Assembly: GCA_037013685.1 (NCBI GenBank)
Contig: CM072888.1
Coordinates: 4,259,034 to 4,323,033 of the forward strand
Source of the DNA: Acridotheres tristis
Lineage: Eukaryota; Chordata; Aves; Passeriformes; Sturnidae
Reading direction: 5' to 3'
DNA length: 64,000 nucleotides
This document shows, one piece after another, positions 46,556 to 61,500 of this stretch; position 1 is the stretch's first letter; each line of letters opens with the position of its first letter. The position numbers and the translations under genes were made by a program. The notes beneath the pieces were generated by a model. The model had not been told where the DNA came from and ran no database searches. It was given only the letters and a program-made list of their open reading frames with translations.

Positions 46556-49500
46556 CTGGAGAAACAGAAGCTCTAAGGAGAATTCTGAGGGTATCTTTTC
46601 TTTAGAACTGTTACTAGGTGTTTAATGAGGCAAATGTGTGATCCTGTAATGTGTAATAGAGACATTTTATGAATTGCAACAAAGCTATAACAGAGATGCT
46701 GTTACATCAGAAACCTCACCTGTGTTGCACACACACCAACCTTGACTCTCCAAGGCAAAGCTGTCACATAAGCACTCAGCAGATAGACAGGAAAGTTTAC
46801 TCTACATCCCTCAAAGGCTTTCATTTGAAAAAAAAAAGTACATTTAATACATGCTCTGTACAGCTGTTGTCTTACCATTTGCCTTGTGCTGCACATCTGG
46901 CGGAAGCTGGTCAGGAACATACCACTGATAGTCTGGCTGCACAGAACAGTAAAACATTATTGCAGCAATATGGACTTCACAGGCACTTCAAACAAAAGAA
47001 CAGTGACATGATAAAAACATAATTGTGCTGTGAAGCTTCTCATTAGCCTCACAAAAGCAGTTTAGAAAATAATCTTGTATTTAGGTTGGTTTCCATCAAT
47101 CCCAGTCTTCTAGCTTTCTTCTTTTCCTGTGGCTTTAGAAAAATTGGTGTAGACCTTTCTAGATCCTACAAATCACAACGAAGCATTAAGAGAACCAAAC
47201 CAGATTTTAAAAGGGCTGAGGAATAAAGTGCAGCAGAAGACACCAGCAGGCACCTCCCTCTGCCAAAGACCCCCAGAGAAACCTGGCCCACCTGACAGGT
47301 GAAGCTGCTCCAGTTTGAATGCATCTGTAACAGCTGTAAAATGCTCCAGTGTGACAGGAATTAACCATAAAATAAAGTTCTCTCCCCTCCTCCCTTTCCT
47401 CACAGGTTAGCACTGCTGTTACTATAACATCAGCTATTATCAAATAACTTCCTGAAAATACTGTGGGATAGGGAAAATTCCCATCTTTCTCATAAGAGGA
47501 AGTACTGGGAAGGTTATGTCCATGCAGACATCGTTCTGTCCAGGGAAATCTTGGAAGAAATAGTGCATTATAATTTATACCACCCACTGTGGTAAATGAG
47601 TAGCAAATTACCACTAGAGAAAACAACTTTGGGCCCAGCCATTGTAGCTGAAGCTGTGTTAGGCTGTCTGTCTGGAATAAGTAGTCCATGTAAGCTTGTC
47701 AGATTCTAGGTAATTGCTGCTTCAAATTAGTTACACTGGAAAAATGATTCTTGTTTTGCAGAAATTACTCTGACAAAATCATTGAGTAATCCCAAGGGGA
47801 ATCTTGCAGATTTCACTTTGCAGGGAAAAAAATTCATAGATCCCTACAGAAGTTTTGCCTGAATTAAGATGGCAGGATGAAGCTATAGATAGAGAAAACA
47901 GATTTAACTTTCTTGTTTTGCTGTCATTCATGCTTATACAGCAGTAATCACTCTCATACACCGTCAGGAAAAGAAAAAAGAGCTCTTGTATTTTAACTTA
48001 AATTGTACCAGTCACAGGAATTATTAATTAATTCTGTGCTTCTGGGCAAACAAATTAGACTTTGACACAAAGCTCTAAGCACGGGTAGTTTTTCACCAGT
48101 GGCTCAAATTACACTAATTTGTATTGATTTTTTTGAGTTTCTGGTGAAATTTATGCTCTTTGATGAATTCTTCTCTTTTTATGAACGTATCCCTCACAAA
48201 CTTGAATGAATTTCAGGAACAAGATATTTATTTCACACCGGACTAACCCAAATGTTTCTACTGGAGTGTAAAAAGGAAAGAAAAAGTGCAAAACCAGAAA
48301 AAGAACGAAAAAGCAAAAGCACAGCCTAAACATGCAGGATTACTCATCAGGACACCCATTAAATTCTAACACCTTTCTTCATTGCTAACAAATTGCTCAG
48401 GGAGGTACCCAAAGCTCAGAGCAGCACAGGCAAAGAATTGGGGAAAAAAAAAAGGTCAGAATGAAACTGGGAGTTACAAAGCAACCAGTCAGACTGACAC
48501 CAGTGCTCAGGCAGGAATGACAAAGTTGTAAACCCAGTGATCCCTCACAGAATTAGAAACCCAGATGATGAAAGTTCAGGGAGAAGAGCCAAAATAATCT
48601 GGGCCAGTGTCCAAATTGCAGGGAAAAACATTCTGCAATACTTCCAACTTTGATAAATAGGCAGATAAGCACACTCCTGAAGCACAGAAATTACTTGTCT
48701 GACCACAGCTTTTCCCTTGGATTTCTACAGCCTGAAAGCCTTACATGCATTTTGCAAAAATTCAGCTATAATTTCTCAAATAATGAGCATCTTTCCATAT
48801 GTGACAGCTTTATAGTCAGAAACAGATATTGTGTATTTAAAATGACATTCACCATGTTTAAATGCATTCCCACTAGATTGGAACAAGCCAGCTCACTTAG
48901 ATAACCCAAAGCACTTCAAAAATATTCTTTGAAGCACTATTTTCCTTGGAATAAAGAACTCCCACTCACAGAACCTGCTCCAGTGCAAAGCTATTCTTCA
49001 TGCTGAGGGAGACCCTGTTGTGTTCCAGGAAAAAAGGCACATTTCCCATTGTTTTAGCCACACTCAGACAGAACTTCCACTTCTGCTGATTTGGTTTTTA
49101 TTATCTTATGTTGAAGGCTCAGAGCAGATCCTTACTTCTGAAGTAAGGTAATTATACAGCTAGAAAGGGCTCTGGATGTGTGTCATGGAAATAAATTAAT
49201 CTAGGAAATCAGCAAGATTCCACTCAAACAACCTTATTTTTTAAATTAACAAACAAATGTAAAAGAATCCTGTTTTTCTTCTTAGTGCTGTTACAGATAA
49301 GAGTGTTTGCCAAAGTGAATTCGATCTGGACTAAACAACAGGCTAGGAAAGCACAGATTCAGTTGCTGCTGAGGATGGCAAGGTGATGGCACCTGAGGTC
49401 ACCGTGCTGTGAGAAAATGACAGTGTCCTTGTCACACAGGTGATAGTGGCAACCTTACCGAGCACTGCTGCTGCTGCTGGGCCCTGTGAGGCACTGGATG

Positions 49501-52500
49501 CACCCGAGGATCTGGATAGTGGAGAACCATCCCACAACCCCCATAATTGACACACGGAGAGAGGAAGAGTGGGGCTGGGTAGCTGGGCCTCTCAGGCTGC
49601 ACTGGCTGGTCTTTTGCCTGTCAGGAATATAAGAACAAGAAGAAATGCATCAGCAGTGGAATACAACCAACAGAATATTCAGGTTCAAGTGGGTTGCAAT
49701 GCTGCTTGTTACATCCTTCAGACTACACAATTAAAAAATTATTTAAGACAGCTGACTTGTGCCACACCACAGTTTTGATGCCTTTTATGTGAGGAAAACA
49801 TTGGTTTCAAGATATGACAAGCACATTTCCGTGTGTCTTTTCTATTCCAAAACAATTCTATATTTTCATTACACACAGTAGCTTTCAATAGTTTGAAGCA
49901 GAATTACATAGACAGTCACTTGCATGACAAGATGAAGTAAATAATTTTGGTACAGGACCAAAGTTATTGGCCTCAGATTTGGGTCTGCCTTTTCTTAGGC
50001 CCTTTGCATTCCAGTAGAGTCAACAGGAATTTGCCTAAGGACAGAGCAAGAAGGGGTAAAAGACGATTAATATTCTGTGACCCTGTGGGTCACAACTCAA
50101 TAATTTGACTTGAGAAAACACACTAATAAATGTTTTATATGCTTGCTCTCATCTTTAAAACCCTCCACAAGCTCTGTTTAATCAAATCCCGAGGCAGGAA
50201 GAGACAAGCAGGGAGATATTTGGTGTGAACTGTTGGTCATGGCTGAAACCAGCCAGAGTGAGGGGCACTGGGCAGCACCTGGCCTCTGACACTTCAGCAA
50301 CACCCCAACCACCTCTGATGCACGGCTTGGTCGAGAATAAGACAATCCTGAAGTTTCTGTGTCACAACAGCGTTGGGGAGGACAATAAATCACCACTGAG
50401 CATTCTGGTAATCAGCCGTTCTTTTAAAGCATTGCACAATTTTGTCAAGACAGGAAACCTCGGAATTTCGTCATTCTTAAATGGGGATTGAGAAAGCTCA
50501 GAGTTTTGCATGCCATGATTTTACTATGGCTTCCTACTGACACTACTTTGAAGAGATAAAAAGGATGTTGCAAGAAAAAATTATTGCAGAGGCTGCTTAG
50601 CTAATTTGTATGGAGACCATTTTTTTTCCTCAGTGATATTAACATCACTCGGTAATTCAATTGCAGAGGTCAGGATTAACTACAGAAGCTCTTTATTTCA
50701 AAAGTTGGTTTGATCTTACAACTCGTATTATCAAGTGCCAGTGAAACAATCAAAGTCCTCTGGATTTGTTTTTGGTTGTATCCACCCTCCCCCTCCTCCA
50801 TTTTCAGATATGTTTGAAAAGTCTTTGCAATAAATACTCCCTTCATCTACTTATTTTGGAAGTCTTCTCTAATCGTTTCTCATCTTCTTACTGCATTACT
50901 TCAGAATGATTTCATCCCAGGTGGTGACCTCATATAAAATCCAATGTCAATTAATGGAAGCCAGAAAGCCTTGAGTTGTGTGGAAAGTGAGAAAAAAAAA
51001 AATAAAATACACATGTGCTGGCAATGGGAGCTTTCTTTTGACTCATACCTGAGAGCTGAGTTTACTCAGTTGAGATTGTAATCTCTCATTAATTTTCTGC
51101 AATGCTTCTTTCTCCTCATTAAGCCTCTCTCGGTCAGATCTCTCCTTTCTGAAGTCTTCCTCGTATATTTGGACCTGCAATCATCATGAACAGTATGTGA
51201 CCTTCAGCAGAGCCACTTGGTGGTTTGGTTGCTTTCTAAGCACTGCCCCAAGCAGGAGGGTGAATTCCAAGGGGATCCCTGCTCTGTACAATCCTCCAAA
51301 CAAAAGCTTCCCTTTTTTTGTGACCAATAATGGCAATTCTCCAGTGGCACACATCAATTGAAACAGTCCCCAGTGCCAGGTTTTGTACAATCTCACAATT
51401 CAAAAAGCTGACTGGCAAATATCAGTTTTAAATATTTAAACGAGATAACAAATACTAGTATCGATCTTTTTAAGGGATTAGCAGTAGCAGAACAAACATT
51501 TTACCAACATTTTTCCAGTTTTCTCTTCAGTTATGGGCACTTTTAACTCCCTCCTGTATCTCAGGTGCAAGGACTTCTAGAAGAACCTCCCCATCCCAGT
51601 GTAGAGGCAGAGGGGAGTGTAATGCACACATTTCCAAACGGAATGCACACAATTCCCAGTGGAAATACAGATATTTGACCCTGTTCCTAGAAAATAAACT
51701 GCCTTGCAAATGCTGAAGGATGGAGTGGCTTAGCTCTTTTTTATGTGGTCAGGAATCACAGAGCTTCAGCCCATTAAAAAATATCTGACCACCCCAGGCA
51801 CAGGCAGCGAGCACACGGATTTGGGAACAAAACACAAATACATAAATTATTTGGTGTTAAGAGGACTGCCTTGATTCTTCAGCTAATGGGTAGGCATCCA
51901 CCTGGTGAGAAGCTGGAGGTTGGTGGCACTTCTAGTGACAAACAGCAGCCAAGGCATGTTTGGGTGGGAACCACCACCAGAACTTTCAGAAGCCCTTTCA
52001 TGTCCTCTTGGTTGCTCACAAAAGTCTGCTGACAGTCTCTTCCCAAAAAAAAACTTGCTGGCTGTGGCTCATGCTCTGCCCATTGGAGAGATTCAGTTTT
52101 CTTTCTGCTGGAAGCATCTCTATGACTTCACAGAAGGACTAGAAAAATATTAATATCTCAAGGGAAGGAAAAAGTCAACACAGGGCTCTATAAATTCTTT
52201 TCCTGACCCTCTGAAGCAGAGACAAAGCTGTGACTTGCAGAAATCCCTGCATCCCTTGTCCATCTACACACTTCTCTCCTCAGTATTTCCTCTTTTCTTC
52301 TCTCCCAATTCCCTCTCTGCTGTCTCACCTCCCTCCCACTCCCCAGCTGTACAATCTGCTGGAGCTGCAAGGGAACCTCTTGGGCACAGTTTTGCCATTT
52401 ATTCTGTTGCCCCGAGAAAGAGGGGACACCTCCCAAAGAATGAATGCCTTCATCTCTGTTGCTGTGACCAGGGATGGGCTGATGACAGCCAAGCTCCCGT

Positions 52501-55500
52501 GGGACTCTGTCACGTCCCTCTTTGTCCCAAGAGTCCCTTCTCCATCCAGTTAGAGCCTTCTGCTCCATTTTGTGTAGAAGGAAGTCTGGACTCACTGTAC
52601 TGATTTATACAGCTAGAAAAACACATTCATAAAATGGATACCCCATGAGAATTGTGAAAAAAAAAAAAAAAAAAAAGGTTTACTCTATTTTATTGTGTAG
52701 AATGAAATAACTCATTACTGTACAATCAAGTGCAGGATTTTGTTCTCCAGCATGTGGCAAGCATTACATTAGAGAGCAAAATCTGGCTCTGCTGTCAAAC
52801 GTGACAGAAACAAGTATTTTATTCCCATTGAATAAAATTCCCATTCTGATCACATCCATTTGTGTGTCAATAACGTTAACCCTGACACTATCCAGGACAA
52901 CAGACCTGAAGTGTTAAAATTATCTGAAAACTATATTGTTTTTAAACAGATTCTTTCATGTGGAAAGAAAGACAGTGCTCTAAGCATTTGAGTTGCTCAG
53001 GACAAAGATTTAAAAATAAATAAATAAATACAAATCTTGGAATGCAGGTGATGGTTGCAAATGGTTTGTCTCACACTTAGAACAACTGCAGTGCCAATGC
53101 TCTAGTGTTTCAAGACTAGGATCCTTGGATAATTCACTATACTGCAAACTTCTAAGATAAACCAAAGCAGTAACTGATGAAATTTAGCATTCCCTCTGGA
53201 TGACATTCAGCCCCTAGCAGAGAGCTGGCAGGACACCTCCAGGAGTCACGAGAGCCATTCTGCTCCTTGGAGTCCTCCTCAAGCCCTTGCTCCAGTCCTT
53301 TGCCAGGACTTAGTTTCACTTTGTGGCCACTGCTGTGCTGACAACATCTGGGGAACCATCATTCCAAAGGGCTGTGGCTCAATTTGCTTTTCCTTTCAAA
53401 AGCTCTACACAGCCAGTTTACCAAGCACAGCCCCTGGCAGAGAAGGCAAAATTATGCAGTGTGAAACCCATCCAGGCTCACCTGAGCTGTCCTTACCTGC
53501 TGTTTAAGAACTTCAAGTTGGGTTCTCATCTCCTCAATGCTGTTCCTGTCACCCTTCCCTGGAGGAGTCCCAACAACAGGTGGGTGCTGCTTTTTCAATG
53601 CATCCAAAAGGGCCTGCAAGGTCAAACAGCAAAATTACTAAACAGACATTCACTACATGAAAAAGAAAAAATATCCTTGAAAATTATTAGAAAGAGGTTT
53701 CCCCTTCACTTATTATTCACACTGGATATAAATCCACTTTACTACAGTAAAGTCTGAAATGTTTTTTGCACTAGAAGTAGTGATTCCTTCACATGGAGCA
53801 AAGTAAACTCTCCCGTTTGAGAGGAAGTCGTGTAGCCTCTAGAGTTTGTCACTAGAGGGAGTTACGAATACACACAACACTGGCACCACCTTAACTCTTA
53901 CTCTGATAGTCTGCCACAGCTCTTCGCAGACTTTGTTTATTTGTAAACAAAGTATTTGTATTTATTTGAGCTGCACAGCTCTCCCTTGGACTGGGATAAT
54001 CTTTAAATCATTCCTAGACCTCTCTGTCTATACCACACATTATAATTACGTATTATTTTCTTTACTCAAGCACAAATACCATTCAGTACTTTTCAAATTC
54101 TGTCACGTAAGACATGGATCCCTCACTTCACCCCTTTTCAAAATTGTATTCGTGCTGATGATCCTCAGCTCTCCCTTGCTGCCCACACTCCACGAAGGAA
54201 GGATGGAAGATATTTGGAGGGGGAAGAGATAAAGGGGGAAGAAGTGGCCAAACAGGAGAACCAGTATCCAAAGTAATCCGATAAATAATTAATTGGTATT
54301 AATTATCCAAGGCCCAAAGAAAACCAAGCACTTTCCATGAAAGGCACAAAAAAGGAAAGCGTTTATCTGATGAGGTGCTGTCCCTAAGAATTGTGCAGAA
54401 GTGAAACTGGTATAATAGTGGCAAAGCCTGTGTTCCATGCCAATGCAGAAAGAAGGTTGAACCTAAAACTGGGAGGGTGGAAATACAGACACCCTGATTA
54501 CTGACTAATCCTTCTTCTGCCCCTTTGACCCCCCCTTTCATACCTTTCTGAGGAGGTTCTACACCTCAGAATTATAGGGGGTTAAGAAAAATCCAGAAAA
54601 TTCAGTCTTCAAAAGGTTAATGGCAAGATGAAGATGATTTTTAAACTAAATTTGGAACCAATACTGTGAGACCCTGCTTTACCCATGCACATAAAAAGAA
54701 GAAAATGTTGTTTGATTTCAGAGAATTTCTAACTTCAAGTGACTGAACCTGAAATATCAGGGGACTAAAGTTAAAAGGGCACAGAGGGTCCCTTTCTGTC
54801 TCGTGTGTATTCATGACATGAGATGTAAGGGCTGCAAATGCACAGAAAAAACAGTAAGTTGCTGTTGGGAAAGTGTGTATGAAATTGATGCTTCATTTAA
54901 AAGAATGCTCTATATACTCATCTGTCTTATTACAGCCATGTCATAAGACAGCAAAATGAAACATTAAAATAATTTTTTAAACAAACCTGAATTCAAGTTA
55001 GACTGGAGCTTTGAGCAAGTCTTGTCAATGCATTTCAAAAAGAGCTAGATTTCACGGGTTCTGTCAGATTTTTTTCTTATGGCAACATTATGTTTTTTGG
55101 CTTGACTTCTGTACATCATGGCACTCTAGCTTATTAAAGCATTTATTAAAGTTACACAGCAATGGTTACTGCAGTGCATTTCCTCAGGAAGTGTTTGTGG
55201 TTCACCATGAAATACAAAATTGCTAGAAAACACCCACTGCTTTATGTGATCTTTTGATGAAACAAAATTACATTTATTACTTTCCTCAGTTAAAAAAATT
55301 CCCATGTAGCTATTTAATGACAATTTCTTCGGTGAGATATAAATACATATAATATTATAGGTATGAATATGTGTGTGTGTGGATATAAACAACTGGACAG
55401 GACCATGTCTTCTGAAGAGGAGCCATCACTCTCAAACACAGAATACATGTAAAATGAGTTTTTAAGCTGTGTGACCTTTCCTTTCAACCACAGTCTTACA

Positions 55501-58500
55501 CTAGGTGCATACAGAAGCATCTTTGTGCCATTTCCCTTTTGCTCTGGGGAGGAAGGATGTGAAAGGGCTTAGGCATGACATATAAAGAGGTTTTACAGGA
55601 GAAGCCAAATACTCTCTGAATTGTTCTCCTTGCAATGCACCCCTACTACCTGCCAAGAGCAGCATGCACAGACCTGAGCTGAAGTGAATTCTTGCTTGTT
55701 CCCCCAGCTCCCCAGTGGTGATCATGTGTTTGCCACCAGGCTGCCCACCCAGGATTGGGAAGATGGCATCTGGTAGGGCACTGACAACAGAGATGCCAGA
55801 ATTGGAGGCATCAGTAGCTCACTCCTGTTCCTACCTTGTTGAGACGACTTATTTCACTCTCATAGTGTTCTTTCTTTCTGGTCATTGAGGCATTCTTCTG
55901 CTTCAGGAGCCTGTTCTCTTCCTTCATTTCATGGAGAGCTTCACTAAGGACTTCTGTATCTTTCTGGGATGCAAAAAATACAGAGAGATGCTGCAGAAAT
56001 GCAGATGGAAACATTTTTCAAGACCGATTTTCAGAATAATCTTCTGTCTGACAGATGTGCTGCATTTTTGTTGTCCCAAAAACAGTTGGGAAGGGAGGCA
56101 GCAGGAAGGCAGATCATTAGTACACCCAGATATGATAAAGTCTGTAGAAATTGTTTTGACCACTCACCATATGATGAGACAGAGACAACATACCAGACTA
56201 AATCCCTGCTCTCTGCAGTTGCACGAAGGCATGGGAATGCTGGCAGGCCAAGCAGATCAAAATCACATCCACAGTTACTCCTGACCTGCATTTCTCTTAT
56301 GTACTCAGAGAATAAGGCCAGGGCTAAATGCTGGTGAAGTCCCAGCCATTCCCATACAACATTGAAGACAAAAACAGAAAAAAAAAAAAAGTATTTCAAA
56401 TATTTTCTGCAGCTGCTTTATGTGAATAAAAAAAAGTGAGATCCAACAATCACAGGCACATCACACCACAGGAATGGGTTTTTTTCTGTGTAAAAGGCAC
56501 ATCTCTGTGCAGCCAGCCACAGAGATCATCAGAAGTTCATCACTATGTGCTAATTGAGCCAGTAAAAAACACCCCTGAGTAACTGTTGCTTACACACAAG
56601 GAAGCTTGACTCTGCTGTGTTCTAAGTTAGCTGGGACATTTTCATTTTCTCCAAAAACTAGGCAAGATTAGCAGGGTATCTCTGCAATAAGTATAGGAAC
56701 TCATTCAGCAGCTAGCTCAAGCACTTCCTGGGTGAGTGTGTAACTTAAAAAAAAAAAATTGCAGATATAAGACTCAAGTTTCATGCTAGTTAACCTGTCC
56801 CCATAAAAAAGTTTTGGGCTATATTGCCATTTAGTTCATTATTTATGTATCCAGTAAAAAATTCTGAGAGAGTGAACCACTCATCCTTCTTTTCATGGTA
56901 GGTATTTTCCCAGGTGTTACACATTAAAAGGCAGGCAGTAACTTGAACAGAAATATGGACTGTGTCACATTGAATCAACACTCAGAGCAAATAAAGGCAG
57001 TGATTCAGCAAGTACCTAATGCAGTTTGTGTTAAAACACGTAAATTGCACTATGGATTTGGAATCAAGCGTGTGCTTAGCTAAGACTAATTGATAAGCAA
57101 GTAAGAAGGATGTTCTGCTTATGCAGATGTAAGCTAAGGGGGTTGCATTTCTTTCCCTGCAGCAGCTAACTCACATCTTCTCTGAGCCTGGAAGTGATGC
57201 AATCGTGATGCAATTGCCACTTGTTTCAGTTACCACGTGAATAGAGAAGCCCAACTTCAGCCATCATCACATCCAGAAACTCTCACTAGGGGTCATGAAG
57301 TACACGATACCATGAAGCAGAATGAGAACAGGAAGCACCACACTGTGGGGTTTCTAAAATGGAGCACAAAGTTCTGTGTAGGTGCCCATCATTCAGGCCG
57401 CTGGTTTTACTGATGTGGGAATCCAGCTCAGGGATCTAAGTTTGGATGCAAAACCCCACTACAAGAGCCAGTGCCCAAGGAGTCCTGGGAGAGCAGCCCT
57501 ACCACTCTGAGGGTTTGGTGAGCACCACCCTGGAGCAGCTGATCAGCCCAGACACTTCCAGCCGTGATAAGTGCACTGACAGTGCCATTAATGTGTGCAG
57601 GGAGCTGAGAGAGCCAGCACATGTATGAGAGCCTGCACTGTCAGTACCAAAGCCCAGGGGACTGGACCTGCATTCACTTCTCGAGTATTTCTTGCCAAGC
57701 ACTTTGTGCAATATCTGCACTGATGTTCCTCTTCCATTTGAAATAACTGCAGCATTTTCCTTCACACAGAAATTCACCTTGAACTGAACTGTGCAGGAGG
57801 GAAATCTGTGCAGTTTAGATATCAACCTGCTCTTTACTCCCCCACACACTAATGCTGTGCTGTCTGCCAGTCATATTGAAATGACTCTTTCTCTGTACAC
57901 AGTTCTGTGATGAACTCAGTGGCTCAGCAGCCACTGCCTTGGGTAGGATATTGAGGAGCCACAGTCTCACCTCTGGGCTGTGCACAGCCCACGCTCTGCC
58001 TCACACAAGGGCACAAAGATGAAAGGCAAGAGAGAGCTCAGCACAGAGCACAGAAGGAGTGCCACAGGGCACCCTCCTACCTTTTCCTGCAACAGCCTCT
58101 CTGTGCCCAGCTCTCGCCTCCTCTCCTCCTCTGGGTGCCGCCGCTGTCTGTCCTGCTGCAGCTCGCTCACTCTCCTCTCCGACACGTCCAGCTTTGCCTT
58201 CATCTCTGCCAGCTGAAAAGCAAGTGACACGCCATGCTGGGCTCTCTGAAAGGCACAGCACCTTCGGGGTGTTGAGCCAGAGGCATAAAACAGTTCCAGA
58301 TTAAGTGAGGAAGAGCTATTTGTGGGAAAAAGTAAATGAATGATCCAGATATCAGTAAAGCTTTCTGGAAAATATTAGAGAGAAAATTTTCCTGATAAGC
58401 ACATTAAGTCATTCTATAAGTTTCTTTTTCTTAGCAGGGAACAGTAGATGAGAAGTGTCAGTCAATGAGCCAACTTGGGTTCTGGAATACCAGACAAAAT

Positions 58501-61500
58501 TGTAAATACTGAATTTCACTAGGCAGCTGATGATAATGTCTGCAGCAATGATGCCACACAGTCACAAGCAAGGATAAAAGATACGTCAATTGCAACTTGG
58601 ATGGAAAAGAAAAAAGAAATAAAAATATTTATTTACAATTCATTTTGAAAGTCTCTGCTTAGAGAGAGCAACTTTAATGAAGAATTTACCAGGAAGCTCC
58701 CAGGCTTCACAAGAGATGGGACAAGAACCAGCACACATGTTATGATGTGGATCAGGGGCTGGGCACACCAGGCTGATTTTCACTTAATTGTGCTCCCAGC
58801 TCTGTGCCATTTTTACTAGAGTGTGGAGGGCATGAAGATCTCTGCTGTCATGTCCACACTGGACCCTACTATTTTAGGGACACCCTGCTTCTCTGGTTAG
58901 TTTGTCCTATTGAAGATGGACACACATTGGCTTCACTTTTATATGATGAAGCTTTTTCAGTTTATGAGCTCAAGACAAAGATATTTACCGTGGCTGTGGC
59001 TGGCTGGTATTTAAACACAGACTTAACTGTCAGCAGGTGGCACACATATTGCAACAGAAGTTGTCAGCGTTGTTACCTGCTTTTCATAAAGCTGTTTCAT
59101 ACTTCTAAATTGATGATCCCATTGCTTGTTCACCTGCAGAAGCTGTAATTACCAGGAAGGCACAGTAAATAACACTTATTTCAACATTTTCAGTAAATCA
59201 AAACCAGATTGGCATTCTAATCCTCTGTCAGTGAATGTTCCCAACCTCCTCATCATCTGGCCAGTTCATTTATTTCAGAAGAAGCAAGTTGAAGGTTTGG
59301 CAAGCCTTGCAGCCCATCTGCCAGTGCTTTGGTATTTCGGTTAGAGCACATGAACATTCAGGAAGCAGCACTCAGGAAACGTGCAAATACACGATAAGCT
59401 ACAGGTGGATCATTTGCAACACTGCACAAATCCCAAGCTGCAACTCCTACGTGGCCAAGGACTTTCCTGCTAGTTTGCTACAAGTTCCACGAATAAATTT
59501 CCAATTAGAAGGTCTTTGACTTCAAACCAATGAGCAGAAGACTTCTACTGACTGGAACCCTACTGGGTGCAAACCCTGCTTGTTGCTCCTTGGCCTTTAG
59601 CAATAGTGGTTATTGATAAAATTTGCTCTTTGTACTAAATAAAGTACAACAATCAATCTGCTCATCCAGATTCATAGGCATGGTACAGTCACCACGTGGT
59701 TAAGGGTATATTTAGGATTACCTCTCGTCTCTGTCTTTCCAGTGTGAGGATCTGTTGCTCCAGAGAATTGCATGATAAAGGCTTCTTTTTGCTCAGTACT
59801 GTGTGCCTTGGCTGGAAAAAAGCAATGTTCAAAAATTAATGCCTCTAGCCTGTTCTCTTCAAGATTCTCATGTAAAACTCCCATCCACTCTGACAGGTGC
59901 ACACAAAGAAACTGAAATAAACATCTTGCACCAAATTTGTATCTAAATACCTTCACACCTGCTGACAGCTGATTCTGGAGTGTACATCTGCTTTACACCC
60001 ACTCAGGCTGTGTTTTAATTGAACCATTATGCAAATAGCCGCTGAAATAACCAAAATTGTATCTATTTGTACCATCTGAGACACAGAACACAAACCAGGA
60101 TTTTAATCATATTGCAGATGACAATACAAACAAGGAGTACATGCCACAAAAGTTGAGCGTGACTTGGTGTAATTAGTTCCCCTCATTTACAAGAACTAGA
60201 ATAATTAGTAGGATTGCCCCTGGTAAGTGTTTGCAGGCCCAAGGTGATAAACCAGCACAACGGCCTCAAAACAAGCAACACAGAAAACAAATAGGCCATT
60301 TGGAGAAATTGAGAAGATCAGTCTGTAATTGTTCTATTATTTTAAAGTGTGTTGTTTCACTCATGCAGGACAGCAACAGATAGACCCTCATTTCTATAAT
60401 GGCAGCGTTGGATATCATAATTTCCAGGAAGTTTCTATGGATTGTCATGAAAACAAACATGTGATCTATTAGAGAGAAAGACAGAGAACTGTACTGGAAA
60501 AAAAGAGACGGCCTCATAAAAATAGAACATACTCTGTTCAGATACATGCTCAGGGATTTTTGTTTCCCTCCCTAAATTCTCAACCAATACATGAAAAACA
60601 AGAATAATAGTGTGAGCACTTCTGAGGTCTGGAATAAATTTTCTGTAGATAGAGAATTTAATGCTGAATACCAATGAAGATCAAAAGACAATTTTGTTGT
60701 GTCTTTTCAAAGGCAAAAATCCCAACCACATATTTGCCCCATGGCCAGTCCTGCTGAACTCTGATGTGGAGCCCTTGACTTCCAAGCCAGAAAACACTTA
60801 ATCCCTCTCCTTGTGGTTCACAGACATGTTTAATTTAGAGTATCTGAAGCAATACCTGGCAGCTAATGGAGATATTCCCGTGCTGAACTGCTCTCAGCAT
60901 CTGGGCCTTAGGCATATATTGAAGAGGATGTTTAAGAATAGTGATCAAGTGAATAGGACAACTCACAAATCTAACAACTAAACATACACTTGACGCCAAC
61001 TAGCCCAAATACTGCTCTCAGAATTTGTTGGGTCACTCAAATGAACCACTTTGTGCATCCTTTGTGCAACTACTGGAAGGCAAAAAAACCCATTAGGAAA
61101 GGGTTTCTTTCTAAGAAAGACATCTGCAAAAATATTTCTAACATTTCCTTGTACTCTTAGACAGTTTAATCATTCAGAAAAATCGAATAGAACACAAAGA
61201 TCAGCCCATAATTGTCAATCTACAAAGTGACCTGCACCAGCTCCTGTTAACCAGAAAACATTTCAGAGAGCAGCCAACACAGTCACTTACTTCCAGTGGT
61301 TCTGCTGGAGCTTCCATGTCACTCCCACCTTCCCAGGTGCATCCAAGCTGACCTGGAGCGTTTCCTTCACTGTGTGTCTTTGGAAGAAGAGCAATGAAAC
61401 AGATATTTTATGTTGACTAAAGGAGCAGGAGAATTGCTTTCACACCCAGAAGATCCAGGAGTGCTGCCTGTGGAAGCAGCCAAGGTCCAGAAAGAAGTGG

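Larger units (their letters stand above)
51175..53496 (-). other. TNIP3: TNIP3 intron
   Basis: 2.3 kb with an A20 run at 52657-52676 and an AAAT microsatellite at 53015-53030. No exon was seen. Confidence 0.8.
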
